Source: Bradyrhizobium sp. 21
GTDB taxonomy: Bacteria > Pseudomonadota > Alphaproteobacteria > Rhizobiales > Xanthobacteraceae
NCBI RefSeq assembly: GCF_023073335.1
Contig: NZ_JADPJG010000019.1
Span: 1 to 64,000, forward strand
Direction of reading: 5' to 3'
DNA: 64,000 nt
The notes beneath the pieces were generated by a model that saw nothing but the letters and a program-made list of their open reading frames with translations, ran no database searches and was not told the DNA's origin. Positions 50,405 to 59,158 of this stretch are shown piece by piece. Every line of letters begins with the position of its first letter. The first letter of the stretch is position 1. Position numbers and translations under genes: made by a program.

Positions 50405-51397
50405 TTAGCGCAGCGGCATCGGTGGACGCACGACAGGTCCATCGTCATCGGCAACGCCTTGCGCCGCAGCGACCGGCGCCGGGACCGCTGTAGCCTGCGA
50501 AGCTGGGGGCGGAGGTGCGAGCGGCGCGGGCGAGTAAGCCGGCGAATAGGTCTGCGACACGACCGGCTTCGGCTTGCGTACCGGCGGCGGCACAGGCCGG
50601 GGCGGGAGCGCAGAAACGCGCGCACGCGGATCGACCGGCGGCCTCGCCTCGGTCACCGGTTTTGGTGCGGTTGGTTTCGCCATCTCGCGCGCCATCTGCT
50701 CCTGCCCTGCCTTCAACTCGGCGATGTTGGCCTTGAGCGCTTCAATCTGCTGCGCCATCGCGGTGAGATCGCGCGTCATCGATTGCACCGATTGCGCAGG
50801 ATCGGGCTGTGTTGCCGTGGGCACGGCCGCTGCAAGCCGAGGCGCAGGCGGTGCCGCAGATTGATCGGTCGTCTGATCCGTTGCGGCTTGCTCTGCAGGC
50901 GGCGCAGCCTGCGCGGCGGCGACGGGCGCGGTCTGTGACGTCGAAGGCAGCAGCGACGCCAATGCCGGCGTCCATTCGGTGAGCATCTGCAAGGCGGTGT
51001 CGCCGTGTTTCTCCCAGGCGATGGTGGCGGCCGCGCTGCCGCCCGCAAACAGAAACGTGACGAATGCGCCGCGCAGCCACTTGCTCGCGGCGGATCGCTG
51101 CCGCCGGCCGGGACCATCGCTGGCCGCGACGCGCACGGCGGTGTCGACCGAAGGCGCTGCCCCCTGCGGCTCCGCGACAGGAGTGAACTTCGGCTGCGGA
51201 TTGATTTTGGGCTCCGGCGCGAATTTCGGCTCCGGACGGCTCACGATCTCCGGTGCCAACGCCGGCGCACCGCTGATGGCGCGCGAGGCCAGCACCATGT
51301 CAGGCGAAATCTGAACCGCGTCATGCGGATCGTTGTCCTTGACCGTGTCCTTCACGATCGCATCGACGATTTGACTGCTGTTCAGCGTCGCGAGCAT
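50405..51397 (-). CDS. Single-span membrane protein with long Pro/Ala-rich C-terminal region
   Basis: A 330-residue protein. The N-terminal 105 residues are cytosolic and contain tandem EPKF/NPQPKF-like units; one membrane segment is at about 108-128 (GAFVTFLFAGGSAAATIAW). The rest is Ala/Pro-rich with a short coiled coil (MTRDLTAMAQQIEALKANIA). AAAGGAG lies six bases before the ATG at 51397. Such proteins are frequent in Bradyrhizobium; no function known. Confidence 0.68.
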   Translation of the reverse strand: MLATLNSSQIVDAIVKDTVKDNDPHDAVQISPDMVLASRAISGAPALAPEIVSRPEPKFAPEPKINPQPKFTPVAEPQGAAPSVDTAVRVAASDGPGRRQRSAASKWLRGAFVTFLFAGGSAAATIAWEKHGDTALQMLTEWTPALASLLPSTSQTAPVAAAQAAPPAEQAATDQTTDQSAAPPAPRLAAAVPTATQPDPAQSVQSMTRDLTAMAQQIEALKANIAELKAGQEQMAREMAKPTAPKPVTEARPPVDPRARVSALPPRPVPPPVRKPKPVVSQTYSPAYSPAPLAPPPPASQATAVPAPVAAAQGVADDDGPVVRPPMPLR

Positions 51398-51676
51398 CGC
51401 AGCTCCTTTGAAGTCCAGATGTTTGAGGTATTGGTCGTCCGCATTGGCGCGAGCCGGCCCGGCGAGCCCATGGCGGGCGTGATAACGCACGAGTCCAGCC
51501 GGATTTGACCAAAGCAAGGCGAGGGGATGGAGACTGTGCGACGCTCTTCCGCCGTTTGTGGTGAGGGAACCCGCTTTGGGAAACACGCGCACGTGTTCCG
51601 CGGTGCCTTGTTTTCAGCACGATTTGGGCACCATGTGGCGAAGCTGGGGGTGCTGCTATCGTTATCGGGGCCGGCG

Positions 51677-52330
51677 GTGCCAAAGTCTCTTTTCGCTCTA
51701 TTCGTCGTGGCCATGCTGCCGCTGGGCGGCTGCATGCAGACGACGCTTTCGCCGTCGACGGATGCGAGCATGACGCCGCGCGACCGGCAGTTGCTGGCGC
51801 ATACGCCTTACGCGCAGGCGAACGTGCCGGAGCAATATCTCCGTCACATCGTCGATTATCCGCGCAAGGAGCAGCCGGGTACGATCCTGGTCGATACCGA
51901 TGCCCGCTACCTCTATTTCGTGCTGCCTGAAGGCAAGGCGATCCGCTACGGCGTCGCGGTCGGCGAGGAAGCCATGGCCTTCTCCGGCGTTGCGCGGGTC
52001 GGCCGGCTGGCGGAATGGCCCGACTGGGTTCCAACAGCGGACATCCAGGCGCGGCTCGGACCCTATCCTGCGCGCGTGACTGGCGGCCCAGCCAATCCGT
52101 TGGGCGCGCGGGGCATCTATCTCTATGCCGGCAACAAGGACACACTCTACCGCATCCACGGCACCAACCAGCCGGAATATATCGGACAGGCGATCTCGTC
52201 CGGATGCATCCGGATGCGCAACGAGGACGTCATCGATCTCTATGACCGGGTGAAGCTCAATTCGACGGTCGTGGTGCTGCCGCCCGGGCAGAACGCGCAA
52301 GTCGAGGCCGGGCCTCGCTGGCGCGGGTGA
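51677..52330 (+). CDS. L,D-transpeptidase lipoprotein
   Basis: A 217-residue protein with a lipoprotein signal (SLFALFVVAMLPLGGC; lipobox LGGC) and an L,D-transpeptidase (YkuD) domain: TILVDTDARYLYFVLPEGKA, then HGTNQPEYIGQAISSGCIRM, which holds the catalytic His and Cys. It makes 3-3 peptidoglycan cross-links or anchors proteins. I choose the GTG at 51677 because the lipobox then sits about 17-20 residues in; longer versions from 51527 lack signal-peptide form. Confidence 0.88.
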   Translation: MPKSLFALFVVAMLPLGGCMQTTLSPSTDASMTPRDRQLLAHTPYAQANVPEQYLRHIVDYPRKEQPGTILVDTDARYLYFVLPEGKAIRYGVAVGEEAMAFSGVARVGRLAEWPDWVPTADIQARLGPYPARVTGGPANPLGARGIYLYAGNKDTLYRIHGTNQPEYIGQAISSGCIRMRNEDVIDLYDRVKLNSTVVVLPPGQNAQVEAGPRWRG

Positions 52331-52337
52331 GGCCGCA

Positions 52338-52769
52338 CTATTCCGCGGGCTGGGCAATGCGCCATTGCAGCGTCGTGGCATTACCGTTGGCATCGCCCGG
52401 CGCCCTGTCGGCGGGCGAGGTGTAGAGCGGGCGATAGCGGTACGCCCACATCTTGCTGCCGTCGTCGCGGTTGATCACGGTGAAGTCGCCAACGGCCTTG
52501 GCGTCGGCCGTTGCAGCCAGCGGGATCCAGCTCTCGCTGCACTTGCCGTTGCAGTTCGACGTCTTCCCGGTGGTGTCGCGTTCGTAATAATAGAGCGTCA
52601 TTCCCTTGAGATCGACGAGCTTGGGACCCTTTTTGGTCAGGACGACTTTGGCTGGCGCGACGGGGGCCTCGACCTTCGGCGGGGCAGGTTCACCGCCGCC
52701 ATGGCCGTTTGCGAGTGCAGGGACGGTCGAGAGCGCGACGGCCGCCGCGACGATCATGAACCTGAACAT
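52338..52769 (-). CDS. Exported protein with COG4315-type (Lipoprotein_15) repeats
   Basis: A 143-residue exported protein: signal peptide at 1-20, Pro/Gly/Lys linker, then LVDLKGMTLYYYERDTTGKT followed by SNCNGKCSESWIPL, and later YRYRPLYTSPADRAPGD. The Y-x-Y-x2-D and C-x3-C pattern is that of the 'predicted lipoprotein with Yx(FWY)xxD motif' family; no lipobox here. Function unknown. AGGAG seven bases before the ATG. Confidence 0.8.
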   Translation of the reverse strand: MFRFMIVAAAVALSTVPALANGHGGGEPAPPKVEAPVAPAKVVLTKKGPKLVDLKGMTLYYYERDTTGKTSNCNGKCSESWIPLAATADAKAVGDFTVINRDDGSKMWAYRYRPLYTSPADRAPGDANGNATTLQWRIAQPAE

Positions 52770-52892
52770 CCAAAAACTCCTGAACGGCAAAGTTAATCAC
52801 GCGTTAATCGCCGAATGGTGCCGACCGTAACAGCCGAAGGTTAGTTCCTGGTTTCGCGGGTCTGCGACACATAGGGGGCAAAAATACGGGGA

Positions 52893-53357
52893 TTATGCCT
52901 GCACCTCGCGCAGCGGGGCGCGGCTGAGCTCGTTGCCGGCGGCGATGGCCTTATGCAACAGCCGCATCAATTCCTCACCTTCCTTGGCGCTGAGGCCGCG
53001 CAGCATGATGCGTTGCGCGGATTCGACGGCCGGTGTGATCTTCCGCAGCGTGCGTTTGCCCTCGTCGGTGACCTCGAGCTCGCGGGCACGGCGGTCGCGG
53101 CGCGAGGCACGCCGCTCCGCGAGCCCCTTCTGCACGAGGCGGTCGATCACGCCGGTGATGGTGGTGCGGTCATAGGCGATCAAGCCTGCCAGCGTCACCT
53201 GGTCGAGACCCGGATTGGCCTTGATGGTCGCAAGGGCTGCGTATTGCACCGGCGTCATGTCGAAGCCGGCATCGCCAACCTCGGCCAGAAACACCGCCAC
53301 CGCGATCTGCTGGAACCGGCGGGCCAGATGCCCGGGCATGTCGTTGTTGTCTTTCAC
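52893..53357 (-). CDS. MarR-family regulator, divergent from flavin monooxygenase
   Basis: A 154-residue winged-helix regulator: FDMTPVQYAALATIKANPGL, LAGLIAYDRTTITGVIDRLV, and GLAERRASRRDRRARELEVT. Start is the GTG at 53357, with GGAG seven bases upstream. Divergent from an aromatic hydroxylase gene; MarR proteins in such pairs usually repress the enzyme until its aromatic substrate binds. The short intergenic region has direct repeats of GCATACTGA. Confidence 0.88.
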   Translation of the reverse strand: MKDNNDMPGHLARRFQQIAVAVFLAEVGDAGFDMTPVQYAALATIKANPGLDQVTLAGLIAYDRTTITGVIDRLVQKGLAERRASRRDRRARELEVTDEGKRTLRKITPAVESAQRIMLRGLSAKEGEELMRLLHKAIAAGNELSRAPLREVQA

Positions 53358-53400
53358 CGGATTCTCCGTTGGGGCAGGGACGGTGCTTGCTGATTGACAA

Positions 53401-53424
53401 GCATACTGATAGTCAGCATACTGA
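53401..53424. promoter_or_regulatory. Repeated GCATACTGA in the MarR/monooxygenase promoter
   Basis: GCATACTGA occurs at 53401-53409 and again at 53416-53424, and between them CTGA/TCAG gives a partial inverted repeat. The location in the 102-bp divergent gap makes it the best candidate for the MarR operator. Confidence 0.45.
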
Positions 53425-53459
53425 GCAATATCGAAAAACGTTTTCGGGAAGAGGTGCTC

Positions 53460-55382
53460 ATGCAATTCCATCTCAATGGATTTCAGCCGGGCGACCCCGA
53501 GATCGCCGATCCCGCCGAACGCATTCAGGCTTCCGGCGCAGCCGGGGCCGTGCCTGACGAAGTGGACGTCCTCATCGTCGGCTGTGGCCCCGCTGGCCTG
53601 ACGCTCGCCGCCCAGCTCGCACAATTCCCTGAGATCAAGACCTGCATCGTCGAGCAGAAGCCGGGGCGCCTGCTGGTCGGGCAGGCCGACGGCATCGCCT
53701 GCCGCACCATGGAGATGTTCCACGCCTTCGGCTTCAGCGAGCGCATTCTGAAGGAAGCTTGTTGGGTCAACGAGACGACATTCTGGAAACCGGACGAGCG
53801 GACGCCGGGCAAGATCGTCCGCAGCGGCCGGGTGCAGGACGTCGAGGACGGGCTGTCGGAATTCCCGCATGTCATCCTCAACCAGGCGCGCATCCATGAC
53901 GGCTTTCTCGACATCATGCGCAAATCACCGGCCAGGCTCGAGCCCCATTACAGCCGCCGTCTGCTCGACCTCGAGATCGAGCCTGGCGCGGGTCCCGCCG
54001 ATCATGCCGTGACGGTGCGGCTCGAACGCGTCGATGCCGGCAACGAGGGCAAGGTCGAGACGATTAGGGCGCGTTACGTCGTCGGCTGTGACGGCGCCCG
54101 CAGCACGGTGCGTAAATCGATCGGCCGCGAGTTGCACGGCGATTCCGCCAACCACGCCTGGGGCGTGATGGACGTGCTGGCCGTGACCGATTTTCCGGAC
54201 ATCCGCTTCAAGGCCCTGATCCAATCGGCGAAAGACGGCAGCCTGCTGATCATTCCGCGCGAAGGCGGCTACATGGTCCGCCTCTATGTCGAGCTCGCAA
54301 AACTCGACGTCGGCGAGCGCATCGCCAACCGCAACATCACCGCGGAGGACGTGATCGCCAAGGCGCAGCGGATCCTGAAGCCGCATACGCTCGAGGTGAA
54401 GGAGATCGCATGGTGGTCGGTCTATGAGATCGGCCAGCGCCTGACCGACAGGTTCGACGACGTGCCGGAGGCCGAGATCGCCTCGCGCCTGCCGCGCATC
54501 TTCATCGCCGGCGATGCCTGCCATACCCACAGCCCGAAGGCGGGGCAGGGCATGAACGTCTCGATGCAGGATGCCTTCAATCTCGGCTGGAAGCTTGCCG
54601 CCGTCCTGCGGGAGCAATGCGCTCCCAGTCTCTTGCATTCCTATTCGGTGGAGCGCCAGGCCGTTGCGAAAGAGCTGATCGATTTCGACCGCGAATGGTC
54701 GGGGATTCTCGCGTCCGCCGCCAAGGCGGGCGGCGCCGATGCTGCCAGGACGCAGGATTATTTTGTGAAGCACGGCCGTTACACCGCGGGCACGGCGACG
54801 CATTACCGCCCGTCGGTCCTCACCGGAGCGACGTCCCACCAGCATCTCGCGCAAGGCTTCGTCATCGGCACACGCTTCCACTCCGCGCCGGTGATCCGGC
54901 TTGCGGACGGCAAGCCGGTCCATCTCGGTCACGCCGCGCAGGCGGATGCTCGCTTCCGCATCTATGCGTTTTCCGGCGCGGAGGATCCCGCAGGCGCGGG
55001 CTCGGCCATCCGCGACTTGTGCGGCTTCCTCGCCGAAGCAAGGGAATCGCCGATCAGGCGCCATACGCCTGTCGGCGCCGACATCGACAGCGTGATCGAC
55101 CTGCGGGCGGTCTTCCAGCAGGATCATCGCGAGCTCGCCGTCGAGGCAATGCCCGCACTGCTGCTGCCGCGCAAGGGGCGGTACGGCTTGATCGACTACG
55201 AGAAGATGTTCTGTCCGGACCTCAAGAATGGTCACGACGTTTTCGCCATGCGCGGCATCGATCGCAAGGCCGGATGCATGGTCGTGGTCCGGCCGGATCA
55301 GTATGTCGCGACCGTGCTGCCGCTCGATGATTTTATCGCGCTTGCGGCGTACTTCGACGGCTTCATGCTGCAGGTGAATTGA
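53460..55382 (+). CDS. FAD-dependent aromatic monooxygenase (phenol 2-monooxygenase/3-hydroxybenzoate 4-monooxygenase type)
   Basis: A 640-residue flavoprotein. FAD motifs are VLIVGCGPAGLTLAAQLA, YVVGCDGARSTVRKSIG and IFIAGDACHTHSPKAGQGMN. The C-terminal about 170 residues form the thioredoxin-like domain seen in phenol hydroxylase and MobA. Likely hydroxylates an aromatic acid or phenol with NADPH and oxygen. GAGG precedes the ATG at 53460. Divergent from its probable MarR repressor. Which substrate cannot be said. Confidence 0.9.
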   Translation: MQFHLNGFQPGDPEIADPAERIQASGAAGAVPDEVDVLIVGCGPAGLTLAAQLAQFPEIKTCIVEQKPGRLLVGQADGIACRTMEMFHAFGFSERILKEACWVNETTFWKPDERTPGKIVRSGRVQDVEDGLSEFPHVILNQARIHDGFLDIMRKSPARLEPHYSRRLLDLEIEPGAGPADHAVTVRLERVDAGNEGKVETIRARYVVGCDGARSTVRKSIGRELHGDSANHAWGVMDVLAVTDFPDIRFKALIQSAKDGSLLIIPREGGYMVRLYVELAKLDVGERIANRNITAEDVIAKAQRILKPHTLEVKEIAWWSVYEIGQRLTDRFDDVPEAEIASRLPRIFIAGDACHTHSPKAGQGMNVSMQDAFNLGWKLAAVLREQCAPSLLHSYSVERQAVAKELIDFDREWSGILASAAKAGGADAARTQDYFVKHGRYTAGTATHYRPSVLTGATSHQHLAQGFVIGTRFHSAPVIRLADGKPVHLGHAAQADARFRIYAFSGAEDPAGAGSAIRDLCGFLAEARESPIRRHTPVGADIDSVIDLRAVFQQDHRELAVEAMPALLLPRKGRYGLIDYEKMFCPDLKNGHDVFAMRGIDRKAGCMVVVRPDQYVATVLPLDDFIALAAYFDGFMLQVN

Positions 55383-55538
55383 CGGGCTGGCAGCGCTCTC
55401 AGCACGCCGCGCTGATGAACGACGAATGAATATTGAACCGCGCGCGGCCTGCGTCTCAATCTTTCGACGATCGAGACCGTCGTACGCGGAACGCCCGTTC
55501 TGCCTGCGCGTTGCGACTCCAAAGAGGAGGAATACGCC

Positions 55539-56540
55539 ATGAGGCTCAGAACCGCTTTAGTTGCAGCATTGTTGCTTGCCCCGACGGCCGCGCTGGCTGC
55601 GCCGGGCATCGTCACCGTCTCGACCGGCTTGCGCGCCGGTCCGGGGCCGGGCTTTCCGCTGGTCGATCGCGTCCCCGAGGGCGCCCGCGTCAACATCCAT
55701 GGTTGCCTGCGCGGCAACGCCTGGTGCGACGTGAGCTTCTCCGACGATCGCGGCTGGGTGTCGTCGCAATATCTCGAATATCTCTACCGCAATCACTACG
55801 TCTATCTCCCCGATTATGCCGATCAGATCGACGTGCCCGTCGTCCCCTTCGTGCTGACCTCGTACTGGTCGAGCTATTATGAGGGACGGCCCTGGTATCG
55901 GCGGCATGCCTATTGGAATAATTACTGGACCTCGCATCAGCGCGTCGCAACGCAGATGACGATCGCTCCGCGCGCGGCCCGCATCGGCCGCGCGGCCACG
56001 CGCGATGCTGCGATCGCATTGGGACGCGACGGCGTGCGTGGCAAGGGTGATGTTAGAGGCGCCGCCGCGATCTCGGGCCGTGATGCCGCGACGGCACGAC
56101 ACGACGCTGTCATCGCCAAGCGCGATGCTGCGGTTGCGACCGATCGGACCCGTGCCGGCCGCAGCGAGCGCATCGCGCATGAGCGGACCGATGTGCACAG
56201 CCGCAATCCGCGCGATGCACAGGCCCGCATCGTGCACGAGCAGGCCACACACCGCGCAACGGAGCGTGCGCAGCCAATGGCGCGTGCACGCGAAGCGGCA
56301 CGCGCACACGAGGCGCCGCGCGTATCAGCCGCGCCTGCGAGCCGACCCGCGATGCCGCATGTGGCACAGCCTAACGTGAACCACGGCGCGCCGATGAATG
56401 CGCATGCCCAGATGCCGGCGCCACGCGCGGCCGCGCCTGCGATGCCGCACGGCGGCGGTGGTGCTCCGCATATCAATGCTGCACCACGTGGCGGCGGTGC
56501 ACCGGCTGGCGGCCCCGGCGGCGGCCACCAGAAGCACTGA
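55539..56540 (+). CDS. Exported SH3-domain protein with repetitive Arg/Ala/His-rich tail
   Basis: A 333-residue exported protein. Signal peptide at 1-20 (ending LAA); bacterial SH3 domain at about 27-80 (STGLRAGPGPGFPLVDRVPE, GNAWCDVSFSDDRGWVSSQY). Residues 110-333 are low complexity, rich in Arg, Ala and His and with many RDA- and HE-containing units. SH3b domains often bind cell-wall peptides. AGAGGAGG lies nine bases before the ATG. Followed by a strong terminator. Confidence 0.82.
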   Translation: MRLRTALVAALLLAPTAALAAPGIVTVSTGLRAGPGPGFPLVDRVPEGARVNIHGCLRGNAWCDVSFSDDRGWVSSQYLEYLYRNHYVYLPDYADQIDVPVVPFVLTSYWSSYYEGRPWYRRHAYWNNYWTSHQRVATQMTIAPRAARIGRAATRDAAIALGRDGVRGKGDVRGAAAISGRDAATARHDAVIAKRDAAVATDRTRAGRSERIAHERTDVHSRNPRDAQARIVHEQATHRATERAQPMARAREAARAHEAPRVSAAPASRPAMPHVAQPNVNHGAPMNAHAQMPAPRAAAPAMPHGGGGAPHINAAPRGGGAPAGGPGGGHQKH

Positions 56541-56551
56541 ATTTGCCAACG

Positions 56552-56577
56552 AAAGCCCGGCCCTCGCGCCGGGCTTT
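56552..56577 (+). terminator. Rho-independent terminator
   Basis: Perfect ten-base inverted repeat AAAGCCCGGC/GCCGGGCTTT with a six-base loop, ten bases after the SH3-protein gene. Confidence 0.85.
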
Positions 56578-56711
56578 CTGTTTGGGGCTGGCCCCGGTTC
56601 CCGGCGCGTATAATTTAAGAAAGTTCTTCGCGGGCAGATTTCATCGATCGTAATATGTCTATTCAAAGCTGTAAGCATCCACTCGGGGCAGCGGGGCACG
56701 GGAGGATGACG

Positions 56712-56990
56712 ATGAGACAGAGCCAGGCGGAGTCGCGCCGCCAGAGTGTCGCGAAGCGATCGATGACCAAAGAGGCCAAACAGCTGTCCGGCCTGATTGC
56801 CGGATTGCGCGAATCCCTTGATGGGATTCACAAGGAGCGGACGAGCACCAAGCTCTCCGGCGCCGAGACGGGCATTCTCGACGAGCGGCGCAACAATCTG
56901 CTGCTCACCATCGCAGCCCTGGACGACCGCCTCTCGGCGGTGCAGGGGCTGATCGATCTCGGCCGTCCCCACATCATCCGCGTCCACTAA
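56712..56990 (+). CDS. Small helical protein of unknown function
   Basis: A 92-residue soluble protein with two long helices (QLSGLIAGLRESLDGIHKER and GILDERRNNLLLTIAALDDR), probably a coiled-coil hairpin. GGAGG lies six bases before the ATG at 56712. Not recognised. Confidence 0.6.
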   Translation: MRQSQAESRRQSVAKRSMTKEAKQLSGLIAGLRESLDGIHKERTSTKLSGAETGILDERRNNLLLTIAALDDRLSAVQGLIDLGRPHIIRVH

Positions 56991-57008
56991 TCGGAGCGCA
57001 GACGCGAG

Positions 57009-57284
57009 CTATCGGTTTCGTCGCGGCGGCGACGGGATCGGGCTCGGCTGCCGGCTTTGCGTGGCATAAGGATTGGCGTAGCACTGGGCGGACTGCCCGG
57101 AGGCAGTCGCAGCGCACTGCGCGATCGACATGAAACTGCAATCGATGCTGCGGCCGTCGATGGTGTAGACCTCGATGCAGACCGGATAGCGCGGATCGTA
57201 GGTTTGCGCTTCCAGGGGCGCGCCGACCGCAGCTGCGCCAAGCAAGCCCGCGACAAGCAGAATCGCATTCATGATGCGGCGCAC
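57009..57284 (-). CDS. DUF3551-like small exported protein
   Basis: A 91-residue exported protein: signal peptide (IMNAILLVAGLLGAAAVGAP), then YPVCIEVYTIDGRSIDCSFM and SIAQCAATASGQSAQCYANP. The four-cysteine order matches the DUF3551 family, which is widespread in Bradyrhizobium. The GTG at 57284 has GGAGG six bases upstream. Function unknown. Confidence 0.78.
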   Translation of the reverse strand: MRRIMNAILLVAGLLGAAAVGAPLEAQTYDPRYPVCIEVYTIDGRSIDCSFMSIAQCAATASGQSAQCYANPYATQSRQPSPIPSPPRRNR

Positions 57285-57421
57285 GATCAACCTCCGTTGC
57301 TCGCCAGAACCAGGCACAATGCTGCCGTGGATGGCACCAAATTGCCACGCTCCCGGCGAATTGCCGCCAAAGCCCGCTGCCACGAGGGAAGCGGGTGCAG
57401 GGCAACGCAAGGGGATGCGCA

Positions 57422-57601
57422 TTGGCCTATAAGATGATCGCAGAACGCGATAATGAGAAGTGCAGTTTTGCCCGCGAGAGCCGGCTGCTCATCGTGGCGA
57501 AGGCAAAGGTTTGGGCGAGCGAGGGGTGGCGGGTCGTCATTACCGATCAGGACGGCAAGTCCTACGCGCCGCCCGAATTCGATCAGCTATCGGCGGCCTG
57601 A
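57422..57601 (+). CDS. Small conserved-looking rhizobial protein
   Basis: A 59-residue soluble protein: AYKMIAERDNEKCSFARESR, then LLIVAKAKVWASEGWRVVIT and DQDGKSYAPPEFDQL. I remember similar short proteins in Bradyrhizobium. The likely start is TTG at 57422 (AAGGGG about nine bases upstream); ATG at 57434 is the alternative. Confidence 0.6.
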   Translation: MAYKMIAERDNEKCSFARESRLLIVAKAKVWASEGWRVVITDQDGKSYAPPEFDQLSAA

Positions 57602-57721
57602 TCGCAAGACGGGGTTGCTTTTTCTTTTGACGCGTTTTCCTTACGCGAAGCGGTCTATCCACTTCGCTTGAAAACGCTCCAGGGGACGACATTGATTTCG
57701 CTATTTCGACCGGGGGGCGAT

Positions 57722-58048
57722 GTGATCGTGCCCCTGATGACTCTTGCAGCCGCCGCCGTCATGACGGCGACAGTAGCCGCCGCGCAAAATCTCGATGCCG
57801 GCAAGGCGCCGGAAAGGCTCTTCGCCGATGGTTGCGCGACCTGCCATCGCAGCCCGCGCGGCCTGGCCAAGGGGCGCTTCAGCCTGACGCTGACCTGGTT
57901 CCTGAAGGACCATTACGCAACCAGTTCCGATACGGCCAAAGCGCTTGCCGCCTATCTGGAATCAGTCGATACGCCGCCGCAGGCTGCGGCCAAACCTGGC
58001 GCGAAGCGAACCGCGCCGCACCCGCCCAAGCCGTCGCAAACCCATTAG
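57722..58048 (+). CDS. Monohaem cytochrome-c-like exported protein
   Basis: A 108-residue exported protein with a signal sequence (LMTLAAAAVMTATVAAAQ) and one CxxCH haem motif (DGCATCHRSPRGLAKGRF). The C-terminus is Ala/Lys/Pro rich. The expected axial methionine is not obvious, so it may bind haem differently or not be an electron carrier. GTG at 57722 is chosen with GGGGG upstream; an in-frame TTG at 57668 is possible. Confidence 0.7.
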   Translation: MIVPLMTLAAAAVMTATVAAAQNLDAGKAPERLFADGCATCHRSPRGLAKGRFSLTLTWFLKDHYATSSDTAKALAAYLESVDTPPQAAAKPGAKRTAPHPPKPSQTH

Positions 58049-58066
58049 GCGTGGGCCGGCTGCCGG

Positions 58067-58636
58067 CTACGCGCGCCGATAAGTCTGCGCGAGCAGCCCT
58101 GCATGGACGGCGCGGAGGTCAGCGCTCATGCGCGTCTGTCCCGTCGTGACATAGGACAGCCAGGCGCCGTCAGCGGCGAGGCGAACGACGTGGAGCTCCG
58201 GCGTGCCGTCTGTCGCACGGTGGCGCTTCAGCCGCGCCTTGATCCAGTCGTTCCAGAGCCGACGCAGCGACGGATCGGTGACGACGACCATGCTCAGCGC
58301 CGCCCAGGGCGTCGCGAAGCCGAAGGCCTTGCCGGTGAACACAGCATTCACGTAGGCGCGTGTAAAACTGCCGCGCGGCTTCGGGTCGGCTTCGATGGCG
58401 GCGTCGATCTCGGCATCGACGCGGGCGAGGAGGTCAGCGAACAGGCCCTCGATCAGCGCCTGCTTGCTTCCGAAATGATGAAACAGGCCACCCTTGGTGA
58501 CCCCGGCCGCCGCCGCCACCGCTTGCACGGTGATGCCGGCGACGCCATGGTCCATGGCGATGGCTGCGGCGTGATCGAGCAGGGCGCGCCGGACCTGCTC
58601 GGGCTGCTTGGCGCGGGTGTAGGCGCTCGACGGCAT
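58067..58636 (-). CDS. TetR-family regulator of the SMR efflux gene
   Basis: A 189-residue regulator with HTH at about 15-60 (AIAMDHGVAGITVQAVAAAA, GVTKGGLFHHFGSKQALIEG). Its ATG overlaps the stop of the upstream SMR gene by one base, so regulator and pump are one translationally coupled unit, which suggests it controls the shared promoter upstream of 58980. Confidence 0.87.
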   Translation of the reverse strand: MPSSAYTRAKQPEQVRRALLDHAAAIAMDHGVAGITVQAVAAAAGVTKGGLFHHFGSKQALIEGLFADLLARVDAEIDAAIEADPKPRGSFTRAYVNAVFTGKAFGFATPWAALSMVVVTDPSLRRLWNDWIKARLKRHRATDGTPELHVVRLAADGAWLSYVTTGQTRMSADLRAVHAGLLAQTYRRA

Positions 58637-58980
58637 CAATGCGCCGTCGTCTGCGAGAACAGGTTGATGACCACGACCCCTGACACGATCAGTACGATGC
58701 CGACGAAGGCCGCGGCGTCCAGCATCTGGCGGAACAGCACGAAGGAAACGGTGGCGGTCAGGATGATGCCGACCCCGCCCCAGATTGCGTAGGCGATACT
58801 CAGTGGGATGACCCGGATCGCGACCGACAGCGCGTAGAACGAGGCGACATAGAACAGCACCATGGCCAGGGTCGGCCATGGCCGCGTGAACTGTGCGGAC
58901 TGCTGCAGGAAGGCGGACGCCGTGACCTCGAAGACGATGGCGAGGGCAAGCGCCGCGTAGGCATTGAATGCGGAAGTCAT
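58636..58980 (-). CDS. Small multidrug resistance (SMR/EmrE-type) efflux protein
   Basis: A 114-residue protein with four membrane helices. The conserved membrane glutamate is in IVFEVTASAFL (about residue 18), with AYAIWGGVG in TM3. These match EmrE/SugE-family proton-coupled exporters of cationic compounds. First gene of a two-gene operon with a TetR regulator. Confidence 0.9.
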   Translation of the reverse strand: MTSAFNAYAALALAIVFEVTASAFLQQSAQFTRPWPTLAMVLFYVASFYALSVAIRVIPLSIAYAIWGGVGIILTATVSFVLFRQMLDAAAFVGIVLIVSGVVVINLFSQTTAH

Positions 58981-59158
58981 GACGGGCTCAAGCGTAGCAC
59001 GCGAAAGATACCGCGCGGTAGGTATGTTTAGCACGCGGAACATGGCGTTTGCCGGCAACGGATATCACGAGTGGGTGACGAGCCTGCGACAACGTGATGT
59101 CGACGACACGAAGCCGCCGCGCGGCGAATCGTGCGGCAGCCGGGTGTTCGATGCGACG

